Below, in pieces: positions 42,883 to 52,412 of a stretch of DNA of 64,000 nt. Location: contig JAGBGX010000011.1 of assembly GCA_017935745.1 (NCBI GenBank), positions 16,060-80,059 on the forward strand. Reading direction: 5' to 3'. The translations under genes and the position numbers were made by a program. The notes beneath the pieces are model-generated. The model was not told where the DNA came from, made no database searches, and worked only from the letters and a program-made list of their open reading frames with translations. Each line of letters opens with the position of its first letter. The stretch's first letter is position 1. This DNA comes from Treponema sp. Lineage in GTDB: Bacteria > Spirochaetota > Spirochaetia > Treponematales > Treponemataceae.

Positions 42883-44127
42883 TTGGTTCGGACAATTGTT
42901 GGCCTTGATATCGGCACATGCTGGATCAGGACTGTTATTGCAGAAGTGAACGCCGCTGACGAAGTTGAAATCATTGGCATTTCAAAACGGCCGTCGCTCG
43001 GAGTGCGCAACGGTGTCATCGTCAATATTGATGCGACAAAAAATGTAATACGGGAAACAATTGAAGCCGCGGAAATCATAGCGGGAACGACTGTCGTGGA
43101 AGTGTACACGTCAATCGGCGGCTCACAGGTGACAAGCCTGCCGTCAACCGGGGTTGTAGGGGCGGATCCGCGCGGCGGAAACCATGAAGTCGAAATCAGG
43201 CAGGAGGCAAAGAACCGGGCCTTGGAATGCGCAAAGGCAGTTTCAATTCCGCTCAATGAAATTCTGCTTCATATTCTGCCGCAGGAATACCTTGTTGACG
43301 GACGGGAATATGCGAATCCGATCGGAATCAAGGGCGTCCGCCTTGAAGTAAAGACGCTCCTTTTGAAAGTGTCCACTTCAGCATTTGCAAACATAAAGGA
43401 ATGCATCACCCGCGCTGAATATCAGCTCAGGAGAATTACGCTTAAGACGCTTGCTGCCGCGTATGCCACGCTGCGTGAAGATGAGCGGGATCTCGGCTCC
43501 ATTTTAATCGATCTGGGCGGCGGCTCAACAGATGTCATTGTGCTGAACAAGGATGCTCCTGTCTTTACGACTTCAATTCCTGCCGGAGGAAACCGCGTTA
43601 CAAATGATATTTCCACCGTCATGGGAGTGCCTTTTTCTGTAGCGGAAGAGCTCAAGCTCAAGTACGGAACGTGCTGGCTTGACGAAGGCGAGGCGGATGA
43701 CGAGGTCATTATTCCCGGTGTGGGCGGGCTTCCTCCTGAAGTCACCGTAAAGTCAGTGCTCAGCGAAATCATTACAGCCCGTGTTGAAGAAATTCTCATG
43801 TCGGCGAAAAAGGAAGTTGTGCGCCGCTCAGGGCTTACCGAGCTTCGCGGAACGATTGTTCTTGCCGGCGGCGGCGCGCTTATGCCGGGAATTGAAACGC
43901 TTGCGCAGGAAGTCTGGAAGACAACAGCTGTCAGAATCGGATGCACGGCTGATTACGGCGGCTCTGATGACTCGTACCGGAATGCGGACTTTGCGACGGC
44001 AGTCGGGCTTGTCCTTGCAAACAGGAATGATGATACGCCGGGAGCAGTTCCGCGCAGGAATGCAAAGAAGCAGAAAGCGGATCTGAAGAGAAGCTGGTTT
44101 CGGAGCCTGCTCAAAAAAATAAACTAG
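42883..44127 (+). CDS. ftsA: Cell-division actin-like protein FtsA
   Basis: About 414 residues of the actin fold: phosphate-1 VGLDIGTCWIRTVIAEV, phosphate-2 SILIDLGGGSTDVIVL and adenosine motif IVLAGGGALMPGI. The C-terminal Lys/Arg-rich amphipathic end (KRSWFRSLLKKI) is the membrane anchor that tethers FtsZ. I prefer TTG 42883 because GAGGAG is at 42873-42878; GTG 42871 directly after the ftsQ stop is the alternative and lacks a site. Confidence 0.95.
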   Translation: MVRTIVGLDIGTCWIRTVIAEVNAADEVEIIGISKRPSLGVRNGVIVNIDATKNVIRETIEAAEIIAGTTVVEVYTSIGGSQVTSLPSTGVVGADPRGGNHEVEIRQEAKNRALECAKAVSIPLNEILLHILPQEYLVDGREYANPIGIKGVRLEVKTLLLKVSTSAFANIKECITRAEYQLRRITLKTLAAAYATLREDERDLGSILIDLGGGSTDVIVLNKDAPVFTTSIPAGGNRVTNDISTVMGVPFSVAEELKLKYGTCWLDEGEADDEVIIPGVGGLPPEVTVKSVLSEIITARVEEILMSAKKEVVRRSGLTELRGTIVLAGGGALMPGIETLAQEVWKTTAVRIGCTADYGGSDDSYRNADFATAVGLVLANRNDDTPGAVPRRNAKKQKADLKRSWFRSLLKKIN

Positions 44128-44282
44128 AGGGAACCTCTGAGAACTCACGGGAGTGTTTTTGGAGAGATTCTGGACGGTTTCGGAGGCAGGGCTTCGGATT
44201 CCGCTGAAATTATAAAGCGCACGCTGCATAATGGGGATGCGGCTTTATGCGGCCGGCAGCATGCGCGGGTTGGGAGGATGTT

Positions 44283-45779
44283 ATGAATTTTACAAATGTC
44301 GAGGACTCTTCAGTTCCAAAGAATGAAGCTGCGGTGTGCCCGGAAGATGAGACGCAGGCGGCAGAAGCAGCGGCTGAGGCTGACTTGAATTTTGACGATG
44401 AGCTTGGCGAGCTGAATCCTACTGTCATAAAGATTATCGGCTGCGGAGGCGGCGGTTCGAGCGCGGTTCAGCGCATGATTGACGACGGCGTTTCTGATGT
44501 TCATTTTGTCGTTTTGAACACAGACAAGCAGGCTCTGCATAAGTCTTCAGCAAAGCTCAGGGTTCCCATCGGACAGAAAATCACCGGCGGACTTGGCGCG
44601 GGCGGAAATCCTGACGTAGGCGAAAATGCTGCAAAGGAAGATGCCGAGCGCATTTCACGGATTATCAAAGGCTCCAACATGGTCATTATCACGGCAGGCA
44701 TGGGCGGCGGAACAGGAACCGGCTCTGCGCCTGTTGTCGCTGAGCTTGCACATAAGGAAGGAATTCTCACAATTGCTGTTGTTACTACGCCGTTTCAGTT
44801 TGAAGGAACTGTCCGCATGGACAATGCGCTCAAGGGCCTTGAAAAGCTGCGCAGCAATGTTGACAGCCTGATAGTTCTTCCGAACGACCAGATTTTCAAG
44901 GCGGTGAAAAATGTTGATCACCGCATGACGTTCCGCGAGCAGTTCAAGCTTGCCGACGGGCTTTTGTGCGCAGGCGTAAAGGGCGTCACAGAGCTGATTA
45001 CAAAGCCCGGTCCCATAAACCTTGACTTTGCTGATGTCAGCTCCATAATGCGCGGCTCAGGCGATTCTATTCTCGGCGTCGGAAGAGGAAAAGGCGAAAA
45101 CCGCATTACTGAGGCTGTTGAAGGCGCGATTGCAAATCCGCTGCTTGAAAACAGGCAGATTGACGGCGCGCGCAAGATTTTAATCAACATGACGACAAAC
45201 GGAAATCTGTCTCTGGAAGAAGCGGAGGAAATTGCGAACCTGATCCGGCACTCGGCGAACCAGAAGGCAAACATAATCTGGGGGCTTGCTGAAAATGCCG
45301 AGATGGAGGACGATGATCTTGCCGTGACAGTCATAGCGACTGACTTTGACGGCGATGATGAGTTTGGAGCCTTGCAGGGCGATGAGCCTGAAAAGGATGA
45401 TTCTGTTGTTGGATACGGAGACTTTATAAAGGCGCTTGGAGGAAACCGTCAGCCGGAGCTGGCGCAGGAAGCCTGTGCATCTGCAAAGCAGGCCGAGCAT
45501 CTCAGTTCTGTCGATGTAAAAAGCTCGCTGCCTGAAGGATTCAGTGTTTCAGAGCCTGAAAAGGAGGCAAAAAGCGCAGCTTCCATTGCGGAACGGGAAA
45601 CAGTTTCCCTCGTTGAAAGCAAGGAGGAGCCGAAGCCCCGGCCCGGCGCAGGCCGCGCTTTTTCTGCGCGGGAAATTCCAGCCGGCGTGAAAATCGATCC
45701 GAACGATATCAATCAGCCTGCAATCTACCGGAAAAAGCTGGAAGGGCTTTCACGTTCAATCGACTTGACGCAGCTTTAA
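44283..45779 (+). CDS. ftsZ: Cell-division tubulin homologue FtsZ
   Basis: About 498 residues. After an acidic 40-residue N-terminal extension, the GTPase core has GCGGGGSSAVQRM and the tubulin signature GMGGGTGTGSAP (about residues 139-150). A long acidic linker (about 365-470) leads to a C-terminal peptide (DINQPAIYRKKL) resembling the FtsA-binding tail. GGGAGG at 44272-44277 fixes the ATG at 44283; the open frame from 44247 is not used. A 155-bp gap separates it from ftsA and contains a small AGAGG/CCTCT hairpin on the ftsA stop codon; a separate promoter there is possible. Confidence 0.97.
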   Translation: MNFTNVEDSSVPKNEAAVCPEDETQAAEAAAEADLNFDDELGELNPTVIKIIGCGGGGSSAVQRMIDDGVSDVHFVVLNTDKQALHKSSAKLRVPIGQKITGGLGAGGNPDVGENAAKEDAERISRIIKGSNMVIITAGMGGGTGTGSAPVVAELAHKEGILTIAVVTTPFQFEGTVRMDNALKGLEKLRSNVDSLIVLPNDQIFKAVKNVDHRMTFREQFKLADGLLCAGVKGVTELITKPGPINLDFADVSSIMRGSGDSILGVGRGKGENRITEAVEGAIANPLLENRQIDGARKILINMTTNGNLSLEEAEEIANLIRHSANQKANIIWGLAENAEMEDDDLAVTVIATDFDGDDEFGALQGDEPEKDDSVVGYGDFIKALGGNRQPELAQEACASAKQAEHLSSVDVKSSLPEGFSVSEPEKEAKSAASIAERETVSLVESKEEPKPRPGAGRAFSAREIPAGVKIDPNDINQPAIYRKKLEGLSRSIDLTQL

Positions 45780-45780
45780 A

Positions 45781-46683
45781 ATGGCAGCCGCAGGCATTCT
45801 CGGTGAATTTTATGATGAGCTCATTTTTATAGAGCACCGCGGAGAACTGACGGCGCAGACATATCTGTCTTCAGTGAAGGAATTTCTGCTGTTCCTTGAG
45901 CGCGGGTCTGTTCTGCTGGAGACGGCAGGGCTTCGTGACCTGGCGCGCTATGAGCTGTTTCGGAAGGAGGCAGGCATTGATTCGGCAACTATTGCAAAAG
46001 ATTTGTCCGCTCTCAGGGAATTCGGCTCGTTTTTAGTCAGAAAAAAAATCTGGAGCGCGAATATTGCCCTGGAGATGGACACTCCGAAAACTGCGCGCAA
46101 GCTTCCGAAAGTCCTTGGAGTGGAGCAGGTGGACTCGCTTCTTGCTGCGATTGATGTGCAGCGGCCGTCCGGGATCCGCGACAGGGCCTTGTATGAAACG
46201 ATTTACAGCTGCGGCCTGCGGATAAGCGAGGCGTGCGGACTGCTGGTTTCAAATGTGCATTTTGATGAAAATGTGCTTATTGTCACTGGAAAGGGCAGGA
46301 AGGAGCGCGTTGTTCCGTTCGGAGCTGATGCGGCTTTCTGGCTGAAAAAGTGGCTCCTTGAAGCGCGGCCGGCTCTGACAGGCAGCAGGGCTGTGGCCCA
46401 GGTGTTTGTAAATGCCCGCGGAAAGCCGATTTCCCGCAAGGGTGTCTGGAAAAATTTCAAGGCATGGGGCGTTAAAAGCGGCGTGGAAGCAAAAGTCCAC
46501 ACGCTGCGCCATTCCTTTGCAACGCATCTGCTTGCCGGCGGCGCGGATCTGCGCTCTGTCCAGGAGCTTCTGGGGCATTCAGATCTGGCGACAACTCAGA
46601 TTTATACGCACGTGGATGACGGAAATCTGCGTGACTATCACAGGGATTATTTTCCGGGCCATAGCTGTACGGAAAAAGAATAG
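45781..46683 (+). CDS. xerC: Tyrosine recombinase, XerC/CodV-like
   Basis: 300 residues with the N-terminal SAM-like DNA-binding domain and the catalytic domain. Catalytic residues: Arg in YSCGLRISEACG, the HTLRHSFATHL box, His in LLGHSDLATTQIYTHV and nucleophilic Tyr in QIYTHV. It starts one base after the ftsZ stop, so it is likely expressed with the division cluster and resolves chromosome dimers at dif. A second paralogue lies after topA; which is XerC and which XerD cannot be told here. Confidence 0.9.
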   Translation: MAAAGILGEFYDELIFIEHRGELTAQTYLSSVKEFLLFLERGSVLLETAGLRDLARYELFRKEAGIDSATIAKDLSALREFGSFLVRKKIWSANIALEMDTPKTARKLPKVLGVEQVDSLLAAIDVQRPSGIRDRALYETIYSCGLRISEACGLLVSNVHFDENVLIVTGKGRKERVVPFGADAAFWLKKWLLEARPALTGSRAVAQVFVNARGKPISRKGVWKNFKAWGVKSGVEAKVHTLRHSFATHLLAGGADLRSVQELLGHSDLATTQIYTHVDDGNLRDYHRDYFPGHSCTEKE

Positions 46684-46740
46684 AAATGCGCATTCCGCTG
46701 GAAACGTGTGTTGCGGGTGCATTTCATTGCGGATGTGCTT

Positions 46741-46783
46741 AAAAAGCCAAACCGAAAGCTGACACTTTCTCATTGGCTTTTTT
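46741..46783 (+). terminator. Terminator-shaped hairpin directly before a ribosome-binding site
   Basis: AAAAAGCCAA (46741-46750) pairs with TTGGCTTTTT (46773-46782), with an inner GAAAG/CTTTC stem. The T-run ends only 4 bases before the AGGAGG of the lipoprotein gene, so it either terminates the division cluster or attenuates the next gene. Confidence 0.8.
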
Positions 46784-46797
46784 AATAGGAGGTTTTT

Positions 46798-47532
46798 ATG
46801 AGACAGTTCCTGGCAGTGCCTGTCTTTGCTGCGCTGTGCGCTCTTGCGGTTTCCTGCGCTCCGTCATATAATTCCGTCAAGCGGATGCAGAAAATTGAAG
46901 AGGGAGTGAGTAGCCCTACGACAAAGGAAGAGCTTGAGGAGGCTATCCGCAAATACGACCGGCGGGCAATGGATCTTGCCCTCACCGAAGGCCAGATTGG
47001 AATCTGGTATAAGATTCTTGGGACGCGGTATCTGGATCAGCAGATGTACGGAAAAGCCCTCGAATGCTTTCAGAATGCGCTCACCTATTATCCGAACAAC
47101 GCGAATCTGTATTACTATGTCGGAACGTGCGCGGGATATATGTCCCATACTGCCTTGGACTATGAGGCGAAAGGCTCTGCATCGGATGCCGCAATCAAGC
47201 GGGCGAACTACCTCAAGCTTGCGGAAAACGCATATCTTCAGGCGCTTCGCATCAATCCGAACTATTACCGGGCTTTGTATGGAATCGGAGTCCTGTATGT
47301 CTTTGAATTCGGACAGAACGAAAAGGCTATTCCGTATCTGGAGCAGTTCCTTTCCACCCAGGTAAAGGATACAAGCGCCATGTTTGTGCTTGCGCGCGCG
47401 TACTATGCCACCTATCAGTTTGACAAGGCTGTCGCGCTGTACGACAGGATAATCGAGCTGAAGCCGAATGCTGAAAAGGTTCAGGAAGCGCAGGCGAACA
47501 AAAAAACGGTTCTTGAGGCCCAGTACCAGTAA
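46798..47532 (+). CDS. TPR-containing lipoprotein
   Basis: 244 residues. Signal peptide with a spirochaete-type lipobox ending LAVSC (lipidated Cys20). The mature part holds three to four TPR units, e.g. MYGKALECFQNALTYYPNN, AENAYLQALRINPNYYRAL and FDKAVALYDRIIELKPN. Probably a membrane-anchored envelope scaffold; partner unknown. AGGAGG sits 8 bases upstream of the ATG. The hairpin at 46741-46783 lies in its presumed leader. Confidence 0.85.
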   Translation: MRQFLAVPVFAALCALAVSCAPSYNSVKRMQKIEEGVSSPTTKEELEEAIRKYDRRAMDLALTEGQIGIWYKILGTRYLDQQMYGKALECFQNALTYYPNNANLYYYVGTCAGYMSHTALDYEAKGSASDAAIKRANYLKLAENAYLQALRINPNYYRALYGIGVLYVFEFGQNEKAIPYLEQFLSTQVKDTSAMFVLARAYYATYQFDKAVALYDRIIELKPNAEKVQEAQANKKTVLEAQYQ

Positions 47533-47665
47533 ATTCAGTGCAAGGCTTGCTGCGTTTTTCCCCGGATTCGGCTTGTGCGGCTGTAAAAACGTGCCGGGCA
47601 GTCCGGATTCCAGCGGATTCTGCGCAAAATTTGCATTTTTCAGCTGGTTTTTATATCTTCTTTGT

Positions 47666-48638
47666 GTGGATATTTTACATATTGCAATTTCTTCGCTATC
47701 ATTCCTGTCTGTAAAAGAAAAAAAACTTTTAGAGAAAAATATTGACAGTCTGGATAGTCTTGCGTTACTGTCTATACAAGAGCTTTCTACTATTTATAGG
47801 CAGAAGCACGGGAAAAGCGTCATGGAACGGCGGGCTGTGCAGGGTTCAGGCTGAAAAGGCCTGCGCCATTATGGCGGCAAAGGGCATTCATGCTGTCCTG
47901 CATTCAGATCCGGCGTTTCCTGTCATGCTTAAAACGATTCCGGACTTTCCGTATGCCGTTTTTTACAGGGGAAGCCTGGAGCCGTTCAAAAGGCAGTGTG
48001 TTTCCGTTGTCGGCACAAGAAAGATCTGCCGGGAAACTGCCCGGGCCGCATTCAGCTTTGCACAGAGCGCGGTTCAGGACGGACAGACTGTTGTTTCCGG
48101 GCTTGCATACGGAACGGATACGTTTGCCCACAAGGGAGCGCTTTCAGGCGGGGAAACGGGCTGCACAGCGGCGGTTCTTCCGTGCGGAATAGAGACTGTT
48201 GTTCCATACGGGAACCGCTTTCTTGCCGCCCAGATAGTGCGCAGCGGCGGCTGCATTGCAAGCGAGTATGCTCCGGGAATTCCTGCCGAGCCGTGGCGGT
48301 TTGTGCACCGGAACAGGCTTGTCGCGGCTCTGTCTTCCTGCACGGTTGTTGTTCATGCTCCGGCGGGAAGCGGCGCCCTGATAACGGCGGATTTTGCCGC
48401 TGATTACAGCCGCGATGTTATGTTCCATGAAGCAGGGCTTCGTGCCATTGCCGTGGAAACAGCGGGCGGCTGCCAGGGGAAAAAAGTCCGGGCGGAACGC
48501 ACGTGCGGGCGTTTTCTGGAGGAAGGAGCGCCTGTTATAAAAAATTATGCAGATTTTGTTGCGGTGAAAAACGATGCGCCGGGAACGCATGTCTGCAAAA
48601 ACAAAAGGCAGCTTGAGCTGTTCAAGGCGCAGGGCTGA
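47666..48638 (+). pseudogene. dprA: DprA/Smf DNA-processing protein, interrupted by a +1 frameshift
   Basis: The C-terminal 280 residues, read in the frame open from 47742, are a clear DprA Rossmann domain (VSVVGTRKICRETAR, VVSGLAYGTDTFAHKGAL, VVVHAPAGSGALITADFA). The family N-terminus is encoded in a different frame, from GTG 47666 (VDILHIAISSLSFLSVKEKK to SIQELSTIYR). Switching frames by skipping one base near 47790-47797 would join ELSTI to IGRSTGKASWNGG, restoring the usual ELSxxIGRxxxxxxWN transition. DprA loads RecA on incoming DNA in natural transformation. The frameshift may be a true mutation, a sequencing error or recoding. Confidence 0.75.
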
Positions 48639-48649
48639 ATAGGTGGAAT

Positions 48650-50848
48650 ATGGCTGGAAAAACTGCCGGAAAGGCATCAGTAAAGAAAGAAGCAAAGAAA
48701 AAAGGCACTCTGATTATTGTGGAGTCTCCTGCAAAGGCAAAGACAATCGAGCATTACCTTGGGACCGGCTTTACCGTAAAGGCTTCGATGGGGCATCTGA
48801 TTGATCTGCCGAAAAGCCGCATTGCAATCAATGTGGACGACGGATTTCAGCCTGAGTACATAACGGTCCGCGGAAGGGCAAAGCTTTTGAAGGAGCTGCA
48901 AAAAGATGCAAAGAATTCGTCTTCAGTTCTGCTTGCGTCTGATAATGACCGGGAAGGAGAGGCGATTGCGTGGCATCTGAACAACGCGCTGAAGGAAAAG
49001 ACAGAAGCTCCGATTCAGCGCATCGTTTTCAATGAAATTACTCCCGTTGCAATACAGGAAGCTGTAAAGAATCCGCGGGAAATCGATGAGGCGAAAGTGA
49101 ATGCCCAGAAAGCGCGCCGTGTTCTTGACAGGCTTGTGGGCTACAACTTAAGCCCGCTGCTCTGGAAAAAAGTAAAGAACGGACTGAGTGCCGGCCGCGT
49201 CCAGTCTGTTGCGCTCAGGCTTATCTGTGAGCGTGAAAAGGAAGTGGAGGAATTTATTCCTGAAGAATATTGGTCCCTTGACGCTGAATTTTCAAAGGGA
49301 AAGAACAAGTTTTCAGCGCAGCTTGTCCAGTACCGGGGCGAAAAGCCTGAGCTTAAGGACGAGCGGTCAGTCAACAGCATCATTCAGGAAATCCAGAACA
49401 GCACATGCACGGTTCTTGACATCAAGGAGTCGGAAAAAACGGTGCGCCCCAAGCCTCCGTTCACAACGTCAAAGCTCCAGCAGGCGGCTGCAAACCGGCT
49501 GGGATTCACTTCCCGCAAGACGATGCAGATAGCCCAGCATCTGTACGAAGGCATTCAGATCGGAACGACACGCGTGGGCCTTATCACCTATATGAGAACT
49601 GACTCGGTGCGCATAAGCCAGACCGCGATTGATGATGTGCGCAGCTGGATAGGTGAGATGTATCCTGACGATCTTCCTGCTGAAAAAATCGAGTATGCCG
49701 TCGGAAAAAGCGCCCAGGACGCGCATGAAGCAATCCGGCCGACATACGTGAAGTACACGCCGGACAGCGTCAAGGAGTACCTTACGCGCGAGGAATTCCG
49801 CTTGTATTCAATTATCTGGGAGCGGTTTGTTTCAAGCCAGATGAGCAATGCAAAGTCCAAGACAACGAGCGTTGACATTCAGGCGGGAGACGCGCTGTTC
49901 CGCGTAAGCTCAAGCAAGCTGAGCCACAAGGGATTCTACAATGTCATAAAGACGCTTTCTTCAAAGGAAGAAGTTACCGGAAGCCTGCCGTCCTTGAAAG
50001 CTGGCGAAGTCCTGTCAAGCGGAACGTTCTATCCTGAGCAGCACTTTACGCAGGGGCCGGCGCGCTACACTGACGCTTCGATGGTAAAGACGCTGGAAGA
50101 AAAGGGAATCGGGCGCCCTTCAACGTATGCTCCGATCATTTCAGTTCTGCTTGACCGCTATTATGTTACCAGAAACAACAAGCAGCTTGTCCCGACGATG
50201 CTCGGAAAAATCATCTGCCGCATTCTTGTGGAGTCGTTTCCTGAAGTTATAAACGAGCAGTTTACATCGGAAGTTGAAAATGACCTTGACAAGGTTGAGC
50301 AGAACAGCCTTGTGTGGAACAGCATGATTGCGGATTTTTTCGGGCCGTTCAAAGAGCGTGTGGAAGATGTCATGGAGCGCCAGGAAAGCCTGAAAGGCTC
50401 TCTTGACGAGCCGACTGATGAAGTGTGCGAAAAATGCGGAAAGCCGATGGTGAAGAAGCTCGGCCGGTTCGGATATTTTCTAGCCTGCTCAGGATTCCCG
50501 GAGTGCCACAACACAAAAAGCGTTCCTCTTGCAAAATGTCCGCGCAAAGGCTGCGACGGGCATATTGTCGCAAGAAAAACAAAAGGCCGCGGAAAGGAAT
50601 TCTACGGCTGCACGAACTATCCTGAATGCACATTCATTTCCCATTTCAAGCCGATCGATGTGTACTGCCCCAAGTGCGGCTGGTTCCTTGTTGAAAAGTA
50701 CGACAAAAAGAACGGCTCATACAAGAGCTGCATCAATCCTGACTGCGACTATTTGCATTCTGCTGATGAGGCTGTCGCTGCTGAAGCCGCAGGAGCATTT
50801 GCTCTGGCGAATCAGGCTGACAAGGCCGCGAAAGAGCCGCAGAAATAA
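48650..50848 (+). CDS. topA: DNA topoisomerase I
   Basis: 732 residues, type IA. The Toprim domain starts LIIVESPAKAKTIEHYLG and includes SDNDREGEAIAWHL. The catalytic tyrosine is in GLITYMRTDS near residue 314. Three C-terminal four-cysteine zinc ribbons follow (from CEKCGKPM, CPRKGCDG and CPKCGWF). Relaxes negative supercoils. Starts 11 bp after dprA, the common dprA-topA-xer order, and xer starts 3 bp after its stop. Confidence 0.98.
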   Translation: MAGKTAGKASVKKEAKKKGTLIIVESPAKAKTIEHYLGTGFTVKASMGHLIDLPKSRIAINVDDGFQPEYITVRGRAKLLKELQKDAKNSSSVLLASDNDREGEAIAWHLNNALKEKTEAPIQRIVFNEITPVAIQEAVKNPREIDEAKVNAQKARRVLDRLVGYNLSPLLWKKVKNGLSAGRVQSVALRLICEREKEVEEFIPEEYWSLDAEFSKGKNKFSAQLVQYRGEKPELKDERSVNSIIQEIQNSTCTVLDIKESEKTVRPKPPFTTSKLQQAAANRLGFTSRKTMQIAQHLYEGIQIGTTRVGLITYMRTDSVRISQTAIDDVRSWIGEMYPDDLPAEKIEYAVGKSAQDAHEAIRPTYVKYTPDSVKEYLTREEFRLYSIIWERFVSSQMSNAKSKTTSVDIQAGDALFRVSSSKLSHKGFYNVIKTLSSKEEVTGSLPSLKAGEVLSSGTFYPEQHFTQGPARYTDASMVKTLEEKGIGRPSTYAPIISVLLDRYYVTRNNKQLVPTMLGKIICRILVESFPEVINEQFTSEVENDLDKVEQNSLVWNSMIADFFGPFKERVEDVMERQESLKGSLDEPTDEVCEKCGKPMVKKLGRFGYFLACSGFPECHNTKSVPLAKCPRKGCDGHIVARKTKGRGKEFYGCTNYPECTFISHFKPIDVYCPKCGWFLVEKYDKKNGSYKSCINPDCDYLHSADEAVAAEAAGAFALANQADKAAKEPQK

Positions 50849-50851
50849 GCC

Positions 50852-51772
50852 ATGGATACAGAAAAGGAACTTGCCGCAGTGCAGGAATGCTGTGAAGAAT
50901 TTTTTGTGTATATAAAGGGCGTGCGCGGCTTTTCTCCGCATTCAGTGGCTGCCTATAAAAACGATCTGTCCCGCTTTCAAAGCTATGCCGGGCCGCAGAC
51001 AAAAATGGCGGATCTCACGCTGGAAGACCTGCGGCTGTGCATCAGGCGGATGAGCGCTGAAAAATATTCGGAGGCTTCAATAAACAGGTTTATTGCCTCT
51101 GTGCGCGCGCTGTTCGCCTATGCACGGAAGTACGGCTTTATTCCGCGGAATGCCGCTCTGGAGCTGAAGTCGCTGAAAATTCCCAAAAAGCTGCCCCGGT
51201 ATATGACGCAGTCTGAAGTTGATGAGCTGTGCGCCCAGCCGGGAAAGCAGGATATGCTCTGGGCCGCGCGGGACAAGGCGCTTCTTGAAATGATGTATTC
51301 TTCCGGCTGCCGCGTGAGCGAGATTGCTTCCCTGAAGCTTTCTGACTTTTCTTCCGGGCTTGACAGCGCGGTTGTGACGGGAAAAGGCAGCAAGGACAGG
51401 AGAGTTTACTTTGAGGAAGATGCCAGGCGCGCTTTGTCTGCATATCTTCTGGAGCGGCGCGCAAAGTTCCGTCACAGCACAGCGGAAGCTGTCTTTGTCA
51501 ATCATGCTGGAAAACCGCTGACAGTCAGAGGAATCAGGTACATTGTGAGCCGGTACAGCGGAACTGAGGGAACAAACCGCCATGTTTCGCCGCACGCTTT
51601 CCGGCACACATTCGCCACCGCCATGCTGAATTCCGGCGCGGACATCAGGGCGGTTCAGGAAATGCTCGGGCATTCGAGCATAAGCACAACCCAGCGTTAT
51701 ACGCACGTAACGCTTGAGCGGCTGAAAAACGTGTACAGCCAGGCGTTTCCGCATTCAGGAAAAAAAGACTGA
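50852..51772 (+). CDS. Tyrosine recombinase, XerC/XerD-like (second copy)
   Basis: 306 residues with the same two-domain layout as the enzyme at 45781. Catalytic Arg in [13 protein letters not shown], box [12 protein letters not shown], His in [16 protein letters not shown] and the nucleophilic Tyr in QRYTHV. The topA-xer-hslV-hslU order is widespread, and in Bacillus the recombinase there is CodV/XerC. The start at ATG 50852 lies immediately after topA. Together with the first copy it could form the XerC/XerD pair acting at dif. Confidence 0.9.
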   Translation: MDTEKELAAVQECCEEFFVYIKGVRGFSPHSVAAYKNDLSRFQSYAGPQTKMADLTLEDLRLCIRRMSAEKYSEASINRFIASVRALFAYARKYGFIPRNAALELKSLKIPKKLPRYMTQSEVDELCAQPGKQDMLWAARDKALLEMMYSSGCRVSEIASLKLSDFSSGLDSAVVTGKGSKDRRVYFEEDARRALSAYLLERRAKFRHSTAEAVFVNHAGKPLTVRGIRYIVSRYSGTEGTNRHVSPHAFRHTFATAMLNSGADIRAVQEMLGHSSISTTQRYTHVTLERLKNVYSQAFPHSGKKD

Positions 51773-51860
51773 CAGGCGGATTTCAGGCGCATTTTATTCG
51801 TGCAGAGAGTTTTACATCCCGGTGCACTGCACGGGATCATGGAGATTACAGGAGCTTTTT

Positions 51861-52409
51861 ATGGAAAGTGAAAATGAAAACAGGATACGGAGCACAACAG
51901 TCATTGCAGTCCGGCGCAACGGAAAGGTTGCCATGGCAGGAGACGGACAGGTTACCATGGGCAACACCGTCATGAAAGGAAACGCAAAGAAAGTCCGCCG
52001 CATTTACGATGGAAAAGTGCTCACCGGGTTTGCTGGGGCGACAGCTGACGCCTTCACGCTGTTTGACAAATTTGAAGAAAAGCTCAAGACATTCAACGGC
52101 GACCTGACACGCGCTGCTGTTGAGCTTGCCAAGCTTTGGAGAACGGAGCGCTCCATGAGCAAGCTGGAGGCGCTGCTCCTTGTTGCGGATGCGGATAAAA
52201 TTCTTCTGATTTCAGGAAGCGGAGATGTCATCGAGCCTGAGAACAGCATTCTTGCCATCGGTTCCGGCGGAAACTATGCCTATGCGGCTGCAATGGCCTA
52301 TATGGAGTCAAGCGCTCTGAGCGCACGGGAAATCGCCGAAAAATCCCTGAGGATTGCAGGGCAAATTTGCATTTATACAAACAGTACTATTGTTGTTGAG
52401 GAGCTGTAG
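51861..52409 (+). CDS. hslV: ATP-dependent protease subunit HslV (ClpQ)
   Basis: About 182 residues, the proteasome-like peptidase of the HslVU complex. The catalytic N-terminal threonine lies in [20 protein letters not shown], so an 11-residue propeptide ([11 protein letters not shown]) must be removed to expose Thr12. Some family members have this; E. coli HslV only loses Met. AGGAG at 51850 fixes ATG 51861; upstream in-frame codons are not used. hslU starts 3 bp downstream. Confidence 0.95.
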   Translation: MESENENRIRSTTVIAVRRNGKVAMAGDGQVTMGNTVMKGNAKKVRRIYDGKVLTGFAGATADAFTLFDKFEEKLKTFNGDLTRAAVELAKLWRTERSMSKLEALLLVADADKILLISGSGDVIEPENSILAIGSGGNYAYAAAMAYMESSALSAREIAEKSLRIAGQICIYTNSTIVVEEL

Positions 52410-52412
52410 CTT

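Noticed and set aside
47742..47880. Start of DprA in the frame open from 47742
   Set aside because: Residues before IGRSTGKASWNG in that frame are not DprA-like, whereas the other frame from GTG 47666 is.
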